Shown: positions 7,778-17,861, counted from the stretch's first letter. The stretch is 64,000 bases of DNA from Streptococcus sp. bf_0095 (GCF_004166885.1 NZ_RCYU01000002.1:124001-188000); one strand, 5' to 3'. Program-made: numbers and translations. Notes: generated by a model not told the origin, from the sequence alone.

Positions 7778-8398
7778 ATGATAACAAAAGAAAAAAAATT
7801 GAGGGAGGTCTCCCCTCTCCTCCAAAAAATCATTAATTGGTCCTCCATCATTGGGGCCCTGGCAACCCTTGCTTTCTGTATCTGGGCCTACTTTGCTGGT
7901 ATTCTCCAATCCAAGGAAACCTTGTCGGCTTTTATTCTCCAAGCAGGTATCTTCGGACCCCCTCTCTTTATCTTTCTTCAGATCCTTCAAACTGTGGTCC
8001 CTATTATTCCTGGCGCTCTAACATCTGTTGCTGGTGTCTTTATCTATGGCCACATCATTGGGACCATCTACAACTACATCGGCATCGTCATCGGCTGTGC
8101 CATCATCTTCCACCTCGCAAGAATGTACGGGCCTAAATTTGTCCAGTCTATGGTCAGCCAGAAGACTTACGACAAGTATATTAACTGGCTCAACGAAGAC
8201 AAGCGGTTTGATCGTTTCTTCATCTTCATGATGATCTGGCCTATCAGTCCAGCGGACTTTCTCTGCATGCTAGCTGGATTAACCAATATGACCTTTAAGC
8301 GCTATATGACCATTATTATTCTCTGTAAACCGATTACTCTGGTCATCTACACTTATGGTCTCACCTATATCATCGACTATTTCTGGCAAATGGCCTAA
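7778..8398 (+). CDS. TVP38/TMEM64 (DedA-like) membrane protein
   Basis: 206 residues with about five or six hydrophobic segments. The family signature region is visible as PGALTSVAGVFIYG followed by GTIYNYIGIVIGC, and the C-terminal half has PISPADFLCMLAGL. Such proteins belong to the VTT/DedA superfamily, linked to lipid flipping and envelope homeostasis, but the substrate here is unknown. The start follows GGAAGAG. It is transcribed alone, divergent from yqeG and convergent with the EamA transporter; the two share a terminator. Confidence 0.85.
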   Translation: MITKEKKLREVSPLLQKIINWSSIIGALATLAFCIWAYFAGILQSKETLSAFILQAGIFGPPLFIFLQILQTVVPIIPGALTSVAGVFIYGHIIGTIYNYIGIVIGCAIIFHLARMYGPKFVQSMVSQKTYDKYINWLNEDKRFDRFFIFMMIWPISPADFLCMLAGLTNMTFKRYMTIIILCKPITLVIYTYGLTYIIDYFWQMA

Positions 8399-8399
8399 A

Positions 8400-8429
8400 A
8401 AAGATGTTGGGCAAACACCCAGCATCTTT
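8400..8429. terminator. Bidirectional terminator, TVP38 gene / EamA gene
   Basis: 12-bp stem AAAGATGTTGGG / CCCAGCATCTTT with one G-T wobble and a 6-base loop, followed by Ts on both strands. It lies between two convergent stop codons. Confidence 0.85.
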
Positions 8430-8431
8430 TT

Positions 8432-9343
8432 TTATAGAATTCCTTTTTCTTTTTGAATAATGAGGTCTTTCAGAGAAATCAGAAGAACTGCTAACAAAAT
8501 CATCCCCATCCCTATAAAATCAATCGCATAGAATTGATCGTTCATGATTATATAGGCAAAAAATACAGCGGAAATAGGCTCAATAGAAGCTAATAAACTC
8601 CCCTTGACTGCCCCTACCATCGAGGTTCCTTTAAGAAAGACCGTATATGCAAAAATGGTTCCTAACACAATCAAGCCAAAGAGGGCCCAGAGGTTATCTG
8701 AAGAATAGTGTCCTTGAAAGGATACCAAGCCACTAAAAGGAAGCATGAGAATCCCTGGCAAGAGCATGCCCACCCCAATGACCAACATACTTCCCCATTT
8801 TTTGATTAAATTGAGGGGTAAAATGATATAGAGAGCGTAGGCAAAGGCCGAAAACAAGCCCCAGCCTAGACCTTTGGGCGTAATAGCCAGCTGATTCAAC
8901 TGTCCATGGGTGGCAATCAGGAAGGTCCCCCCAATTGCTAGTAACATGGAAGCAATCTCAGAGACAGTAGGCCCAACACGATCCTTGATGCAGGTATAGG
9001 CTAAAACACCAACCGGGCAAACGTATTGAAGCACTGTTGCAGTTCCAGCATTGGTTTCTGCAATAGCAATCAGATAGGTCAACTGAGTCAATAGCAAGCC
9101 AAAAAAGGCAAAAAGAATCAAAGAGATATAAGAACTTTTATCCTTAAAAAAGGCAACAAACTTCTCCTTGTCAGACAGATAGGCAAAGAGAAGGAGGACG
9201 GCACCTGAAATTAGTAAACGAATATTGGTTAAAACGATAGCTGAAAAACCGTGGGCCATCAAATATTGCCCGCTCACTCCAGAAAGCCCCCAGGCAATTC
9301 CAGCAATCACAGTCATCACGGTTCCTTTGAAAGATGTAGACAT
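8432..9343 (-). CDS. EamA/DMT-family transporter
   Basis: 303 residues with about ten transmembrane helices arranged as two EamA repeats, the architecture of drug/metabolite exporters. I place the start at the ATG at 9343 (MSTSFKGT) because GGGAGG lies 5 bases before it. The longer frame would begin at a TTG inside that ribosome-binding site. The substrate cannot be inferred. It is a single gene downstream of pulA, separated by the pulA terminator. Confidence 0.88.
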   Translation of the reverse strand: MSTSFKGTVMTVIAGIAWGLSGVSGQYLMAHGFSAIVLTNIRLLISGAVLLLFAYLSDKEKFVAFFKDKSSYISLILFAFFGLLLTQLTYLIAIAETNAGTATVLQYVCPVGVLAYTCIKDRVGPTVSEIASMLLAIGGTFLIATHGQLNQLAITPKGLGWGLFSAFAYALYIILPLNLIKKWGSMLVIGVGMLLPGILMLPFSGLVSFQGHYSSDNLWALFGLIVLGTIFAYTVFLKGTSMVGAVKGSLLASIEPISAVFFAYIIMNDQFYAIDFIGMGMILLAVLLISLKDLIIQKEKGIL

Positions 9344-9398
9344 GTTGCCTCCCAAAATTAATTAATACGGTACGCTACTTCTTCTCTATTCTATCACA

Positions 9399-9424
9399 AA
9401 AACCAGCCCAAAAGGGCTGGTTTT
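9399..9424 (-). terminator. Intrinsic terminator after pulA
   Basis: Perfect 11-bp stem AAAACCAGCCC around an AAAA loop, followed by a T-run on the minus strand, about 45 bases past the pulA stop. Similar CCAGCC-type hairpins end bdhA and gatB, so this seems a favoured terminator sequence in the genome. Confidence 0.85.
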
Positions 9425-9467
9425 ATGTAGGATTTAAAAACTATTTTTAAATCCCATCTAGAAGATT

Positions 9468-12400
9468 TCATTCTTCTTTTCTCCCGTTCTTAGCCATTCC
9501 TAACCCGAGACCTCCTAAGAGAAGGAGCCCAGCTAAGCTAGTTAGGTTGGAGCTCGCTTCTCCTGTTTCAGGAAGCGCGCGAGCTGGACTTGCTTCTTCT
9601 CCATGTTCAACTGACGCAGAGTCAGGATGAGGAGCTAAAGCTTGAACCTCTGGCTCTTCTTTCTTTTGAGCAAGAAGTTGTGACGTCGGTTTAACAGTTT
9701 GTGGAGGAAGGACTTTCTCTGGAGATGGAGATACCGGTGTATGGTATTCAGGACGATTTGGAAGAACAGGATTTTCAGCTTCTTCCTTAGTAGACAAACG
9801 CAAGACAGTTGCTGTCAAAGCATCTAGTCGAAGGCCTGTTTCTGTCCAAGAGATTCCTTTTGGATCAGTTAGATTGCTAATACCTGCTCGTTCACCATCC
9901 ACTAGAACATCTGCCTTTCTAAAGCGTTCGAAGTCCGTTCCTAATGCAAAGTCACGCGCCTTGGTATCGGCATTTACTAAGACTAGATAGACATCTCCAT
10001 TGCTGGCAGTGATTTGGTAGCCAATCACCTGATCCTCTTCTTCGACTCCATTCTCACCTGGAATCGTCAAGAGCTTGACGCGGTTCTTCACTTCTTCCAT
10101 GTTGTCCATGCGGAAGGCGTCTGTTGACTTACGAAGGGCAATCAATCCTTTGGTAAAGGCGCGAGAGCGAGTATTCTCTGGATAGAGAGCTTCATTGGTT
10201 GCTTTTTCCCAATCAAAGTGGTTGATGGCATCGCTTGAGTCATAAGAATCGTGGATGAAGTAAGGGTAGTCAAATGGCTTTCCATTTTCATCTACTAATA
10301 AATGAGATTTGTTTGGAACCTTGTCATCGGAAACAGGCGTGCGGTAAGCTGGATCCTTGAATTGCTTGGTTCGACCATATTCCTGACCAGAATGAAGGAA
10401 CGGTGTTCCTTGAGCTGTCAGAACGAGCAGGTTTCCTAGACGCAAGCGACGATGAATCTCTGCATTATTGGCTGGGATACTAGGGTCCTTCTTGATAGAC
10501 TGAGCGATAATATCAAAGAGGGTCAAGTTATCATGGGCCGCAATGTATTGGATGACATCACCTGGGCTATCTGCCTCAAAGTTGGTTGGTTGTGCGATGA
10601 GATTCTTAAAGATAGTCGCAATCTTTCGTTTTCCATTGGTGATAAAGGCTGGTTGTCCCTCATTTGGATAACCTGATTTTAGATTGTTTCGAACATCATC
10701 TGAGAATACAGCAACGGTGTCTGTTTTCTTCATCCAGGATTGGTCTGCTGGTTGTACAGGACTATTTTCATCACCTGCATAGGTCACCCAGCCTTCTCCC
10801 AACATGATGAGATTTGGATTCAGAGCCCGAGCCGCCTTGTAGGCTTCTTCGATAGAGGCCGCATCATGGTCACCCATCATGTCAAATCGGAAACCGTCCA
10901 CCTTATAAGTATCCACTAAATACTTAATCGAATCGACCAAGACCCGTTTGGACATGTAGTGGGTTGTTCCCAAACGTCCACCACCAAAGCTTGTCCGAGG
11001 CGTACCATCAGCATCCATGAAATGGTAGTAATTTGGCTCGATATCTTCAAAGATGTCCACGTTAGCTGTATGGTTATAAACAACGTCTAGTACCACTCCC
11101 ATTCCACGCTTGTGAATTTCATTGACCAAATTCTTGAATTCTTCAATTCGTTTTTGAGGATTGCTTGGATCTGTTGAGTACATTCCTGACAAAGCGAAGT
11201 AGTTCTGTGGATCATAACCCCAGTTGTAATTGCTGTTGCTTGATGCATACTCTAACAAGCGCTCGCTGTTTTTCAATTCATTAACGTGGTAATAAGATAG
11301 AACTGGCAAGAGTTGAACGTGGGTTACACCAAGGTCTTTGAGGTAGTCCAATTTTTCAACAAAGGAAGCAAAGGTCCCAAATTGGCTCTTAAGCTCTGAT
11401 GCCAAAGCCGGATCAGAAGTGAAGTCGCGGACATGAGCTTCATAGATGATAGCATCTTCTCGCTTCTTAAAGTTTGGAATGGACGCATAGGTTAAGTCAC
11501 TCGGACCTAATCTACTTGGATCTACAAAGGCTGCTTTTGCTACCTTATGAACCGCATCTGTCTTGGATAATTCACTATTCCAAGCTGCCAACGATTTGGC
11601 ATACGGATCAAGGACCGTGAAGGTTTTTCCTTGGCGTTCGATTTCATACTGGTAGAAATAGCCCGTATAATCTTGGATATCCAGTCCTGAATCAGCAGAA
11701 AGGGTCTGCTTCCAAGTGCCTCGCTCCCCTTTTTCTAGAGCCACACGGCCAACTAGTTTTTCAGAATCGTTCTTGTCATAGATGACAACGGATACCTTGT
11801 CCGCACTTGGTGACCAAAGGGTGAGATCAACCTTCTTCCCTCCTTCATGAAGATGAGCTCCGAGCGTTCCATCGTAGCTATAGGCTTCATCCTTGAGGCG
11901 CCAGTTCATTTTGGTCGTGAAGCGGTCATTGTCATATTGAACCGTATAGGACTGATCAACCTGAGAGAAATCCCCCGTATAGGTCACTTTCTTCCCTGCT
12001 TCATCTAAAAGAAGATCCTTAATGGTGACAGAATTTCCTTGAGCATCTGTGATCTTGGTCCGTTTGAGCAACTCCTCTTTCTGTGCCCCCGCCAAGGTCG
12101 AAAAGCTGGCTTCAATCTTTTCCTTACCGACATGCTGGGCACCCGTCATACGGATATCGTTGACATAGTATGGGTTGGTGTAAACAGTTGGATCATCGTC
12201 CCGTAAGAAAATTTGGCTGTGGTTCTTCAAATCAGCAAATTTATAATCTTCTTGTCGAATTTTCACATCGTCTCCAGACTTACTCTCATCCAATAATAAG
12301 AAACCAAATTCTTTTGCAGCTTCCTTTAGGGGGATATCAATGTAACGACCGTATTTCCCTGTCGCTACAAAATCTGTCCCATCCGGCCAAGCAGCACTGC

Positions 12401-13166
12401 TCGGATTCTCTACATCTCCCCAATACCAGAGAGATTTTTTATCATAATTTCCATCTGTCCGATAGTAATTGACTCTGACCGTTCCCTCTGCTTGAGGCTG
12501 ATAAGAATAGACTTTAAATTTGTCATCCAACCAAGCTTCATTCATTTTTGGAGAGAGCAATTCAATGGACTTGTCTCCTGTGATATTGTCCCCTTTAACA
12601 TTGTTGATGAGGAAGCTAATCTTCTTAGCCTGATCATTTTTAAGCTTGACATCTAGATAATAGCCGTAGTCATCTGTCTTTGCGTCCTTAAAGGATTGGG
12701 CACCTGTTGGCCAGTTTTCAGACGGCTTTTCAACATCATCCCAGGTCCAGAGCCCCTGAGTTTCCTTGTTTTCTTCTGGTAGCTTTTTCACGTGAATCCG
12801 GATAGTCTGATCAGCAATCGGCTCCTCTGCCTTCACAGACTGAGGAGAAGCCACTCCTTCAGTGAGGGCGCTTACATTTTCAGGCGCAGTGACACTTTCT
12901 TCCAACACTTTTGGGGTTTCACTTGTCTCAGTGTTCGTAGCTGGTTTCACATCCGATGAAGAAGTGCTTGCTTCATTTGACGGGGCTGTCACCACTTCTG
13001 AAGCTGGTGTAGGGGTATTGCCCACCTCATCCGCACTGACCGGACCAGCAAAGGCTGTTAATAAAGCCAAGCTCGTCGCAATCGCCACCGAACCAACGCC
13101 ATTTTTCAATCGACGAATCGCATAGACGACTTGTTTATCGCCTGACACAGAAGGTTTCTGTTTCAT
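9468..13166 (-). CDS. pulA: Cell-wall-anchored type I pullulanase
   Basis: 1232 residues. The start at 13166 (MKQKPSVSG) is preceded by AAGGAGA; the longer frame adds 14 unsupported residues. A YSIRK-like signal (VYAIRRLKNGVGSVAIA) is followed by a Ser/Thr-rich linker, two CBM41 glycan-binding modules (LWTWDDVEKP and LWYWGDVENP), a CBM48-type module, and a GH13 catalytic domain. Catalytic motifs are YNWGYDP, DVVYNHT, GFRFDMMGDHD (nucleophile Asp), MLGEGW (acid Glu) and AAHDN. It ends with LPETG, a hydrophobic segment and a basic tail for sortase attachment. The family (SpuA/PulA) debranches pullulan, starch and glycogen at alpha-1,6 bonds on the cell surface. It has its own promoter with a cre-like site. 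Confidence 0.95.
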   Translation of the reverse strand: MKQKPSVSGDKQVVYAIRRLKNGVGSVAIATSLALLTAFAGPVSADEVGNTPTPASEVVTAPSNEASTSSSDVKPATNTETSETPKVLEESVTAPENVSALTEGVASPQSVKAEEPIADQTIRIHVKKLPEENKETQGLWTWDDVEKPSENWPTGAQSFKDAKTDDYGYYLDVKLKNDQAKKISFLINNVKGDNITGDKSIELLSPKMNEAWLDDKFKVYSYQPQAEGTVRVNYYRTDGNYDKKSLWYWGDVENPSSAAWPDGTDFVATGKYGRYIDIPLKEAAKEFGFLLLDESKSGDDVKIRQEDYKFADLKNHSQIFLRDDDPTVYTNPYYVNDIRMTGAQHVGKEKIEASFSTLAGAQKEELLKRTKITDAQGNSVTIKDLLLDEAGKKVTYTGDFSQVDQSYTVQYDNDRFTTKMNWRLKDEAYSYDGTLGAHLHEGGKKVDLTLWSPSADKVSVVIYDKNDSEKLVGRVALEKGERGTWKQTLSADSGLDIQDYTGYFYQYEIERQGKTFTVLDPYAKSLAAWNSELSKTDAVHKVAKAAFVDPSRLGPSDLTYASIPNFKKREDAIIYEAHVRDFTSDPALASELKSQFGTFASFVEKLDYLKDLGVTHVQLLPVLSYYHVNELKNSERLLEYASSNSNYNWGYDPQNYFALSGMYSTDPSNPQKRIEEFKNLVNEIHKRGMGVVLDVVYNHTANVDIFEDIEPNYYHFMDADGTPRTSFGGGRLGTTHYMSKRVLVDSIKYLVDTYKVDGFRFDMMGDHDAASIEEAYKAARALNPNLIMLGEGWVTYAGDENSPVQPADQSWMKKTDTVAVFSDDVRNNLKSGYPNEGQPAFITNGKRKIATIFKNLIAQPTNFEADSPGDVIQYIAAHDNLTLFDIIAQSIKKDPSIPANNAEIHRRLRLGNLLVLTAQGTPFLHSGQEYGRTKQFKDPAYRTPVSDDKVPNKSHLLVDENGKPFDYPYFIHDSYDSSDAINHFDWEKATNEALYPENTRSRAFTKGLIALRKSTDAFRMDNMEEVKNRVKLLTIPGENGVEEEDQVIGYQITASNGDVYLVLVNADTKARDFALGTDFERFRKADVLVDGERAGISNLTDPKGISWTETGLRLDALTATVLRLSTKEEAENPVLPNRPEYHTPVSPSPEKVLPPQTVKPTSQLLAQKKEEPEVQALAPHPDSASVEHGEEASPARALPETGEASSNLTSLAGLLLLGGLGLGMAKNGRKEE

Positions 13167-13198
13167 ATCTGTCTCCTTAAAATGATTAGTGTTCAACC

Positions 13199-13237
13199 AG
13201 TATAGCATGTAAGAATTATTTATGCAAGCGTTTTCTC
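13199..13237 (-). promoter_or_regulatory. pulA promoter with overlapping cre-like site
   Basis: On the minus strand TTGCAT (13222-13227) and TATACT (13199-13204) are exactly 17 bases apart. The sequence GAGAAAACGCTTGCA (13223-13237) matches 12 of 15 positions of the cre consensus WTGAAARCGYTTWCW and covers the -35 box. CcpA binding here would block RNA polymerase when glucose is present. The promoter is plain in the sequence; the regulator is inferred. Confidence 0.72.
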
Positions 13238-13277
13238 AATTTATACTATCTTTTTATATTGTCCTCCCCAGTAAAAA

Positions 13278-13303
13278 AAAACCAGCCCAAATGGACTGGT
13301 TTT
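13278..13303 (-). terminator. Intrinsic terminator after bdhA
   Basis: 11-bp stem AAAACCAGCCC / GGACTGGTTTT with one mismatch, then a run of nine Ts on the minus strand. It lies 20 bases past the bdhA stop and insulates the pulA promoter. Confidence 0.85.
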
Positions 13304-13322
13304 ATTCATAAAATATACTAAT

Positions 13323-14363
13323 TTATGGCTCAACCAAAATCTTGATTTGCGATTTATCTTGCGTTAATTCGATAAAGCCATCTTCAACAATATTTTCCAA
13401 TTTGATTTTCTTGGTAACCAATTTTTCAGCAGAGAAATAGCCTTGTTCCATCAATTCCAATACTTTAGGGAAGATGTGGCGATAAGCGATAATCCCTTTA
13501 AGAGTCTTTTCTTGAATGGCGAATTCATTAGGATTGATGCTGGCTTCGCGTTCCCAAATAGAAACAACCATACACTCACCAGCCTTATGAACTGCTGCAA
13601 GAGCTTGTCCAAGAACAACAGGAACCCCTGTTACTTCATAAGACACATCCGCTCCACCATCCGTCAAGCGATGAATGGCTTCAACGATTGATTCACCTTC
13701 TTCTGGACGAACCACAATGGCACCTAGCTCTTCTGCTTTTGCTTGACGTTCAGGAGACAATTCAACCGCATAGATTTTTGAAGCACCTGCTGCACGAAGG
13801 GCTTCCACGATCAAGAGACCGATTGGACCTAAACCAAAGATAACAGCTGTATCCCCTGTTTTCAAAGCAGATTGACGAACTGCATAAACAGCCACGGCAG
13901 CAGGTTCTGTAAGCGCTGCTTGCTCATAGCTCAAGCTATCTGGAATCACATGGACTAAATCTCCATCTAGGACACAGTATTTAGCAAACCCACCATCTGC
14001 CGCAAGACCGACGAAGTTCAAGTTTGGATCAAGGTTGTAGTCACCAATTAAGTTGTGTTTTGCCAAAATTGGTTCAATCGTCACACGATCACCGACTTTA
14101 ACACGAGTCACATCGCTTCCAACCTCAACAATTTCTCCAGCAAACTCGTGACCGAGGGTAACGGGTGCTTTTTGACCAGAATAAACATGCTCCTCTGTTG
14201 GAATAAAGATTGGCCCATCCAAGTATTCATGCAAGTCTGTCCCACAGATTCCCGTGAATTTGACCGCAACCTTTACTTGATGAGGTTGTACTTTAGGGAC
14301 TTCTACTTCTTCGATACGAACGTCCTTCTTGCCATGCCAGCGAGCAGCTTTCATTGTTTCCAT
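13323..14363 (-). CDS. bdhA: (R,R)-butanediol dehydrogenase, zinc MDR family
   Basis: 346 residues. The catalytic zinc ligands are in GICGTDLHEY (Cys) and LGHEFAGEIVEVG (His-Glu), and the Rossmann motif is FGLGPIGLL. The insert VTIEPILAKHNLIGDYNLDP replaces the structural-zinc cysteine cluster, as in the Bacillus BdhA that it resembles throughout. The enzyme interconverts acetoin (or diacetyl) and 2,3-butanediol with NADH. A threonine or sorbitol dehydrogenase is a less likely alternative. The ATG at 14363 has GGAG 6 bases before it. It is a single gene with its own promoter and a cre-like site. Confidence 0.85.
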   Translation of the reverse strand: METMKAARWHGKKDVRIEEVEVPKVQPHQVKVAVKFTGICGTDLHEYLDGPIFIPTEEHVYSGQKAPVTLGHEFAGEIVEVGSDVTRVKVGDRVTIEPILAKHNLIGDYNLDPNLNFVGLAADGGFAKYCVLDGDLVHVIPDSLSYEQAALTEPAAVAVYAVRQSALKTGDTAVIFGLGPIGLLIVEALRAAGASKIYAVELSPERQAKAEELGAIVVRPEEGESIVEAIHRLTDGGADVSYEVTGVPVVLGQALAAVHKAGECMVVSIWEREASINPNEFAIQEKTLKGIIAYRHIFPKVLELMEQGYFSAEKLVTKKIKLENIVEDGFIELTQDKSQIKILVEP

Positions 14364-14420
14364 ATGATTCTCCTATTTTTCTATGAATTGCAATTCCCTT
14401 TCAGGAAACCCGACAACCAT

Positions 14421-14449
14421 ATTGTAAACCCTTTCACAAACTTTGTCAA
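14421..14449 (-). promoter_or_regulatory. bdhA promoter with cre-like site in the spacer
   Basis: On the minus strand TTGACA (14444-14449) and TACAAT (14421-14426) are 17 bases apart, a near-consensus promoter. GTGAAAGGGTTTACA (14423-14437) matches 13 of 15 positions of the cre consensus and lies between and over the boxes, a repressing position for CcpA. Mismatches are the first base and the central C. Confidence 0.72.
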
Positions 14450-14471
14450 GAAGAAACAGACGGTTAATATC

Positions 14472-14852
14472 TTAATTATCGGCCCGAGATGACTCTAGTT
14501 TCCAACCGACAATCCAGCCCAGAACAAGAAGATAATTTTCAAAAGCTCCAATAGCATTTACTGGCAAATGATAGTTGAGATAAGCAAATAAATGATTGGT
14601 TCCAATTCCGATGCCACCAACAATCAAGGCCAATAAAACCGTACGAAGATAAAACCAATCATATTTGAAATTAACAGCAATGAGAATCACAAGAACTGCC
14701 ACATTCCAAATCCCAATCTCCCGCTGCCAACCGATAGAAATACCATATCCCGAATGACTTCCCATATAAGATGGAAAGAACAGCTGGAAGACAATCGCTC
14801 CAGACATGGCGATGATAACCAGGACAAATAAGACTCTTAAAAATTTGTTCAT
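14472..14852 (-). CDS. Small membrane protein of unknown function
   Basis: 126 residues with about four hydrophobic segments (near residues 5-26, 46-62, 67-88 and 100-118), short loops and a charged C-terminus. I do not recognise a family. A strong GGAGG site 6 to 7 bases before the ATG supports real translation. It lies between gatB and bdhA, transcribed in the same direction but separated from both by terminator or promoter sequences. No motif hints at a function. Confidence 0.7.
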   Translation of the reverse strand: MNKFLRVLFVLVIIAMSGAIVFQLFFPSYMGSHSGYGISIGWQREIGIWNVAVLVILIAVNFKYDWFYLRTVLLALIVGGIGIGTNHLFAYLNYHLPVNAIGAFENYLLVLGWIVGWKLESSRADN

Positions 14853-14920
14853 GTAACTCCTCCTAATGCCAGTTGATATGTAATGATCTTTCCTATTCTA
14901 ACACAATTTTATGGATAGTA

Positions 14921-14944
14921 AAAACCAACCTCTCGGCTGGTTTT
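14921..14944 (-). terminator. Intrinsic terminator after gatB
   Basis: 10-bp stem AAAACCAACC / GGCTGGTTTT with one mismatch and loop TCTC, immediately past the gatB stop, with Ts on both sides. Confidence 0.8.
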
Positions 14945-14952
14945 TTTCTCTA

Positions 14953-16395
14953 TTACTCTTCTTTCAACTTCGCCAATTCTTGGGCAAGTAGTTTAAGAGC
15001 TACTTGTGGGTTGGCTTGGCCTTTAGTTGCTTTCATGAGGAAGCCGGTGAAGGCCTTGTCCGCATTCCGCTTCCCTGACTTGAAGTCGGCTACTGCTGCT
15101 TCGTTGTCTGCAAAGACTTGGTGGATGATAGGGATTAAGACTTCAGGATCTGAAATCTGTACCAATCCAGCTTTTTCAACGTATTCACGCGCACCGCCAC
15201 CGTTTTTCGCCAAGTGAACAAAGACTTTCTTAGCAATCTTAGATGAAATGGTTCCATCTTCGATGATGGCAATCATTTCGACCAAATTTTCTGGTGTCAA
15301 TTGGATTTCTTCCAGCGTTTTGCCTTCTGCATTCAAGAATTGTGCGACTTCCCCTTGGAGCCAGTTAGACACTTGTTTGGCATCACCACCAAGGGCTACA
15401 GCTGCTTCAAAGAAGTCAGAAGTGACTTTCGTCGCTGTCAATTGGTTGGCATCATAGTCAGACAAGCCAAGCTCTGCCACGTAGCGAGCACGACGGTCTT
15501 TTGGAAACTCTGGCAACTCTGTGCGCATTTCCTCGATCCACTCATCTGAGATTTCAAACAATGGAAGGTCTGGTTCTGGGAAGTAACGGTAATCCGCTGC
15601 TCCTTCTTTGACACGCATAAGAATGGTGCTCTTATTCGCTTCATCATAACGGCGTGTTTCTTGACGAATGACCCCACCTGATCGCAAGATTTTCGCTTGG
15701 CGCTGTACTTCGTATTCAAGACCTTTACGGACGTTTGAGAAGGAGTTCAAGTTTTTCAACTCCGTCTTGGTACCGAATTCCTCTTGGCCGTATGGGCGAA
15801 GGGAAATGTTGGCATCCACCCGCATCGATCCTTCTTCCATCTTGACGTCTGAAATACCAGTGTAGTGGATGACTTCTTTCAAAGCTGTCAAATAAGCATA
15901 GGCTTCTTCTGGAGAACGCATGTCTGCTTCAGATACGATTTCGATCAATGGAACCCCTTGACGGTTAAGGTCTACGTAAGAGAATCCATCTGTTCCGTGG
16001 GTGTTTTTACCGGCATCTTCTTCCAAGTGAGCTCGTTCAATCCCAATTTTCTTGGTTGAGCCGTCTTCCAATTGCACTTCAATCCAACCGTTATATCCGA
16101 TTGGCTCGTCAAATTGCGAAATTTGGTAGGCCTTTGGATTATCAGGGTAGAAATAGTTCTTCCGGTCAAAGTGCATGTGCTGATGGATATCCATATTCAG
16201 CGCCAAAGCAGCCTTGATACCAGCATCCACAACACCCTTGTTCAAGACAGGAAGCACCCCTGGGAAAGACCAGTCAATCACATTGGTATTGGCATTTTGC
16301 TCGTTCCCAAAGTGAGCAGAGGTTGGTGAGAAAATTTTTGAGTTTGTATTCAATTCAACGTGGACTTCAAGTCCGATGACTGTTTCAAAGTTCAT
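14953..16395 (-). CDS. gatB: Asp-tRNA(Asn)/Glu-tRNA(Gln) amidotransferase subunit B
   Basis: 480 residues, full length. GatB phosphorylates the Glu or Asp on misacylated tRNA and receives ammonia from GatA. The N-terminal catalytic cradle is seen in [15 protein letters not shown] and the family block [15 protein letters not shown]. The C-terminal helical and YqeY-like tail (KANPQ-type [12 protein letters not shown]) binds tRNA. The start codon overlaps the gatA stop by one base (TAATG), so subunits are made by coupled translation. Streptococci lacking GlnRS need this enzyme for Gln-tRNA. Confidence 0.97.
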   Translation of the reverse strand: MNFETVIGLEVHVELNTNSKIFSPTSAHFGNEQNANTNVIDWSFPGVLPVLNKGVVDAGIKAALALNMDIHQHMHFDRKNYFYPDNPKAYQISQFDEPIGYNGWIEVQLEDGSTKKIGIERAHLEEDAGKNTHGTDGFSYVDLNRQGVPLIEIVSEADMRSPEEAYAYLTALKEVIHYTGISDVKMEEGSMRVDANISLRPYGQEEFGTKTELKNLNSFSNVRKGLEYEVQRQAKILRSGGVIRQETRRYDEANKSTILMRVKEGAADYRYFPEPDLPLFEISDEWIEEMRTELPEFPKDRRARYVAELGLSDYDANQLTATKVTSDFFEAAVALGGDAKQVSNWLQGEVAQFLNAEGKTLEEIQLTPENLVEMIAIIEDGTISSKIAKKVFVHLAKNGGGAREYVEKAGLVQISDPEVLIPIIHQVFADNEAAVADFKSGKRNADKAFTGFLMKATKGQANPQVALKLLAQELAKLKEE

Positions 16396-17861
16396 TAATT
16401 GTCACCTCCGAAAATAAGGGGTTGTTGCTTGTGGTAATCCGTCGTTGCTTCAAAGGCAGCTGCAGCTTGGTAGATGGTTTCTTCAGAATACTTGGGACCA
16501 ATCAACTGCAAACCAACTGGAAGACCTTGCGCAAAACCTGCAGGAATCGAAATTCCTGGAAGACCTGCCAAGTTGACTGGAATGGTCAACAAGTCCGCCA
16601 AGTACATGGCAACCGGGTCATGGTTGAGCGAATCCAAATCAAAGGCTACACTTGGAGCGGTTGGACCAAGGATAAGGTCGTAATCCGCAAAGACTTTTTC
16701 GAAGTCTTGGATAATGAGGGTACGGACTTGACCAGCTTTCTTGTAGTATGCATCGTAGTAACCAGATGACAAACTAAAGGTACCCAGCATGATCCGGCGT
16801 TTCACTTCATCACCAAATCCTTGACTGCGAGTGTTGACATAAATATCATCCAAATTCTTGGCATCTTCCGCACGGAAACCATACCGAATGCCATCGAAAC
16901 GTTGCAAGTTTGAAGAGGCTTCCGATGAAGCGATGATGTAGTAGACAGCAACCCCGTATTTAGAATGAGGCAAGCTGACTTCTTCGACAGTTGCTCCCAA
17001 TTTTTCAAAGTGTTTGGCCGCATTAAGAATGGTTTCTTTGACTTCTGGGTCAATTCCTTCGCCAAGGTATTCCTTAGGAAGGGCAATCTTCATGCCTTTG
17101 ATATCTTGACCGATCTTAGAAGTATAATCTGCTACGCGGACGGGCGCTGAAGTTGAATCTTTGACATCTTCACTGGTAATGACATTGAGCAAGAGGGCAT
17201 TTTCCTTAACGGTTGGTGCAAAAGGACCAATTTGATCCAATGAACTACCAAAGGCAATGAGACCAAAGCGGGAAACCGTTCCATAGGATGGCTTGAGACC
17301 AACAATCCCATTAAAGGCAGCCGGTTGGCGGATAGAACCCCCGGTATCTGAACCAAGGGACAGACGGACTTGCCCTGAAGCCACAGCTACAGCAGAACCA
17401 CTAGATGATCCACCAGGAACCTTGCAGTGGTCCCAAGCATTCTTGGTTGGTCCATAGTAAGAAGTTTCACCAGATCCCCCCATGGCAAATTCATCCATGT
17501 TGGTCTTCCCGATGACAATCATATCTTTAGCTTTGGCATTGGCAACAGCTGTCGCATCAAAGATTGGCTCGTAGTTATAGAGCATTTTTGATGCCGCAGT
17601 CGTCAAGATACCATCTGTTGAGATATTGTCTTTGACCGCGAGCGGAATCCCTGATAGGAGGTTGTCTGCATCGATTCCTTTTTCATCAATAGCCTTGGCT
17701 TGTGCAAGGGCAGCTTCTTCGGCCACCGTTACAAAGGCATTGATTGCTTCTTCACGCGCCTTGATATCATCAAGCGTCGCTTGGGTCAATTCGGTTGCTG
17801 AAATTTCCTTAGAGACAAGGAGGTCGTGCAACTCTTCAATGGTTTTATGGTTGAATGACAT
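16395..17861 (-). CDS. gatA: Asp-tRNA(Asn)/Glu-tRNA(Gln) amidotransferase subunit A
   Basis: 488 residues, full length. GatA is the glutaminase subunit of the amidase-signature family. Its Ser-cisSer-Lys centre is visible: Lys in IPLAVKDNI, the cis-Ser in [14 protein letters not shown], and the nucleophile in [14 protein letters not shown]. It releases ammonia from glutamine and channels it to GatB. One-base overlaps (TAATG) link it to gatC before and gatB after. Confidence 0.97.
   Translation of the reverse strand: MSFNHKTIEELHDLLVSKEISATELTQATLDDIKAREEAINAFVTVAEEAALAQAKAIDEKGIDADNLLSGIPLAVKDNISTDGILTTAASKMLYNYEPIFDATAVANAKAKDMIVIGKTNMDEFAMGGSGETSYYGPTKNAWDHCKVPGGSSSGSAVAVASGQVRLSLGSDTGGSIRQPAAFNGIVGLKPSYGTVSRFGLIAFGSSLDQIGPFAPTVKENALLLNVITSEDVKDSTSAPVRVADYTSKIGQDIKGMKIALPKEYLGEGIDPEVKETILNAAKHFEKLGATVEEVSLPHSKYGVAVYYIIASSEASSNLQRFDGIRYGFRAEDAKNLDDIYVNTRSQGFGDEVKRRIMLGTFSLSSGYYDAYYKKAGQVRTLIIQDFEKVFADYDLILGPTAPSVAFDLDSLNHDPVAMYLADLLTIPVNLAGLPGISIPAGFAQGLPVGLQLIGPKYSEETIYQAAAAFEATTDYHKQQPLIFGGDN

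Noticed and set aside
7724-15217. Considered a horizontally acquired island around pulA
   Set aside because: Base composition, codon use and terminator style look the same as in the flanking core genes; no integrase, tRNA or direct repeats bound it.
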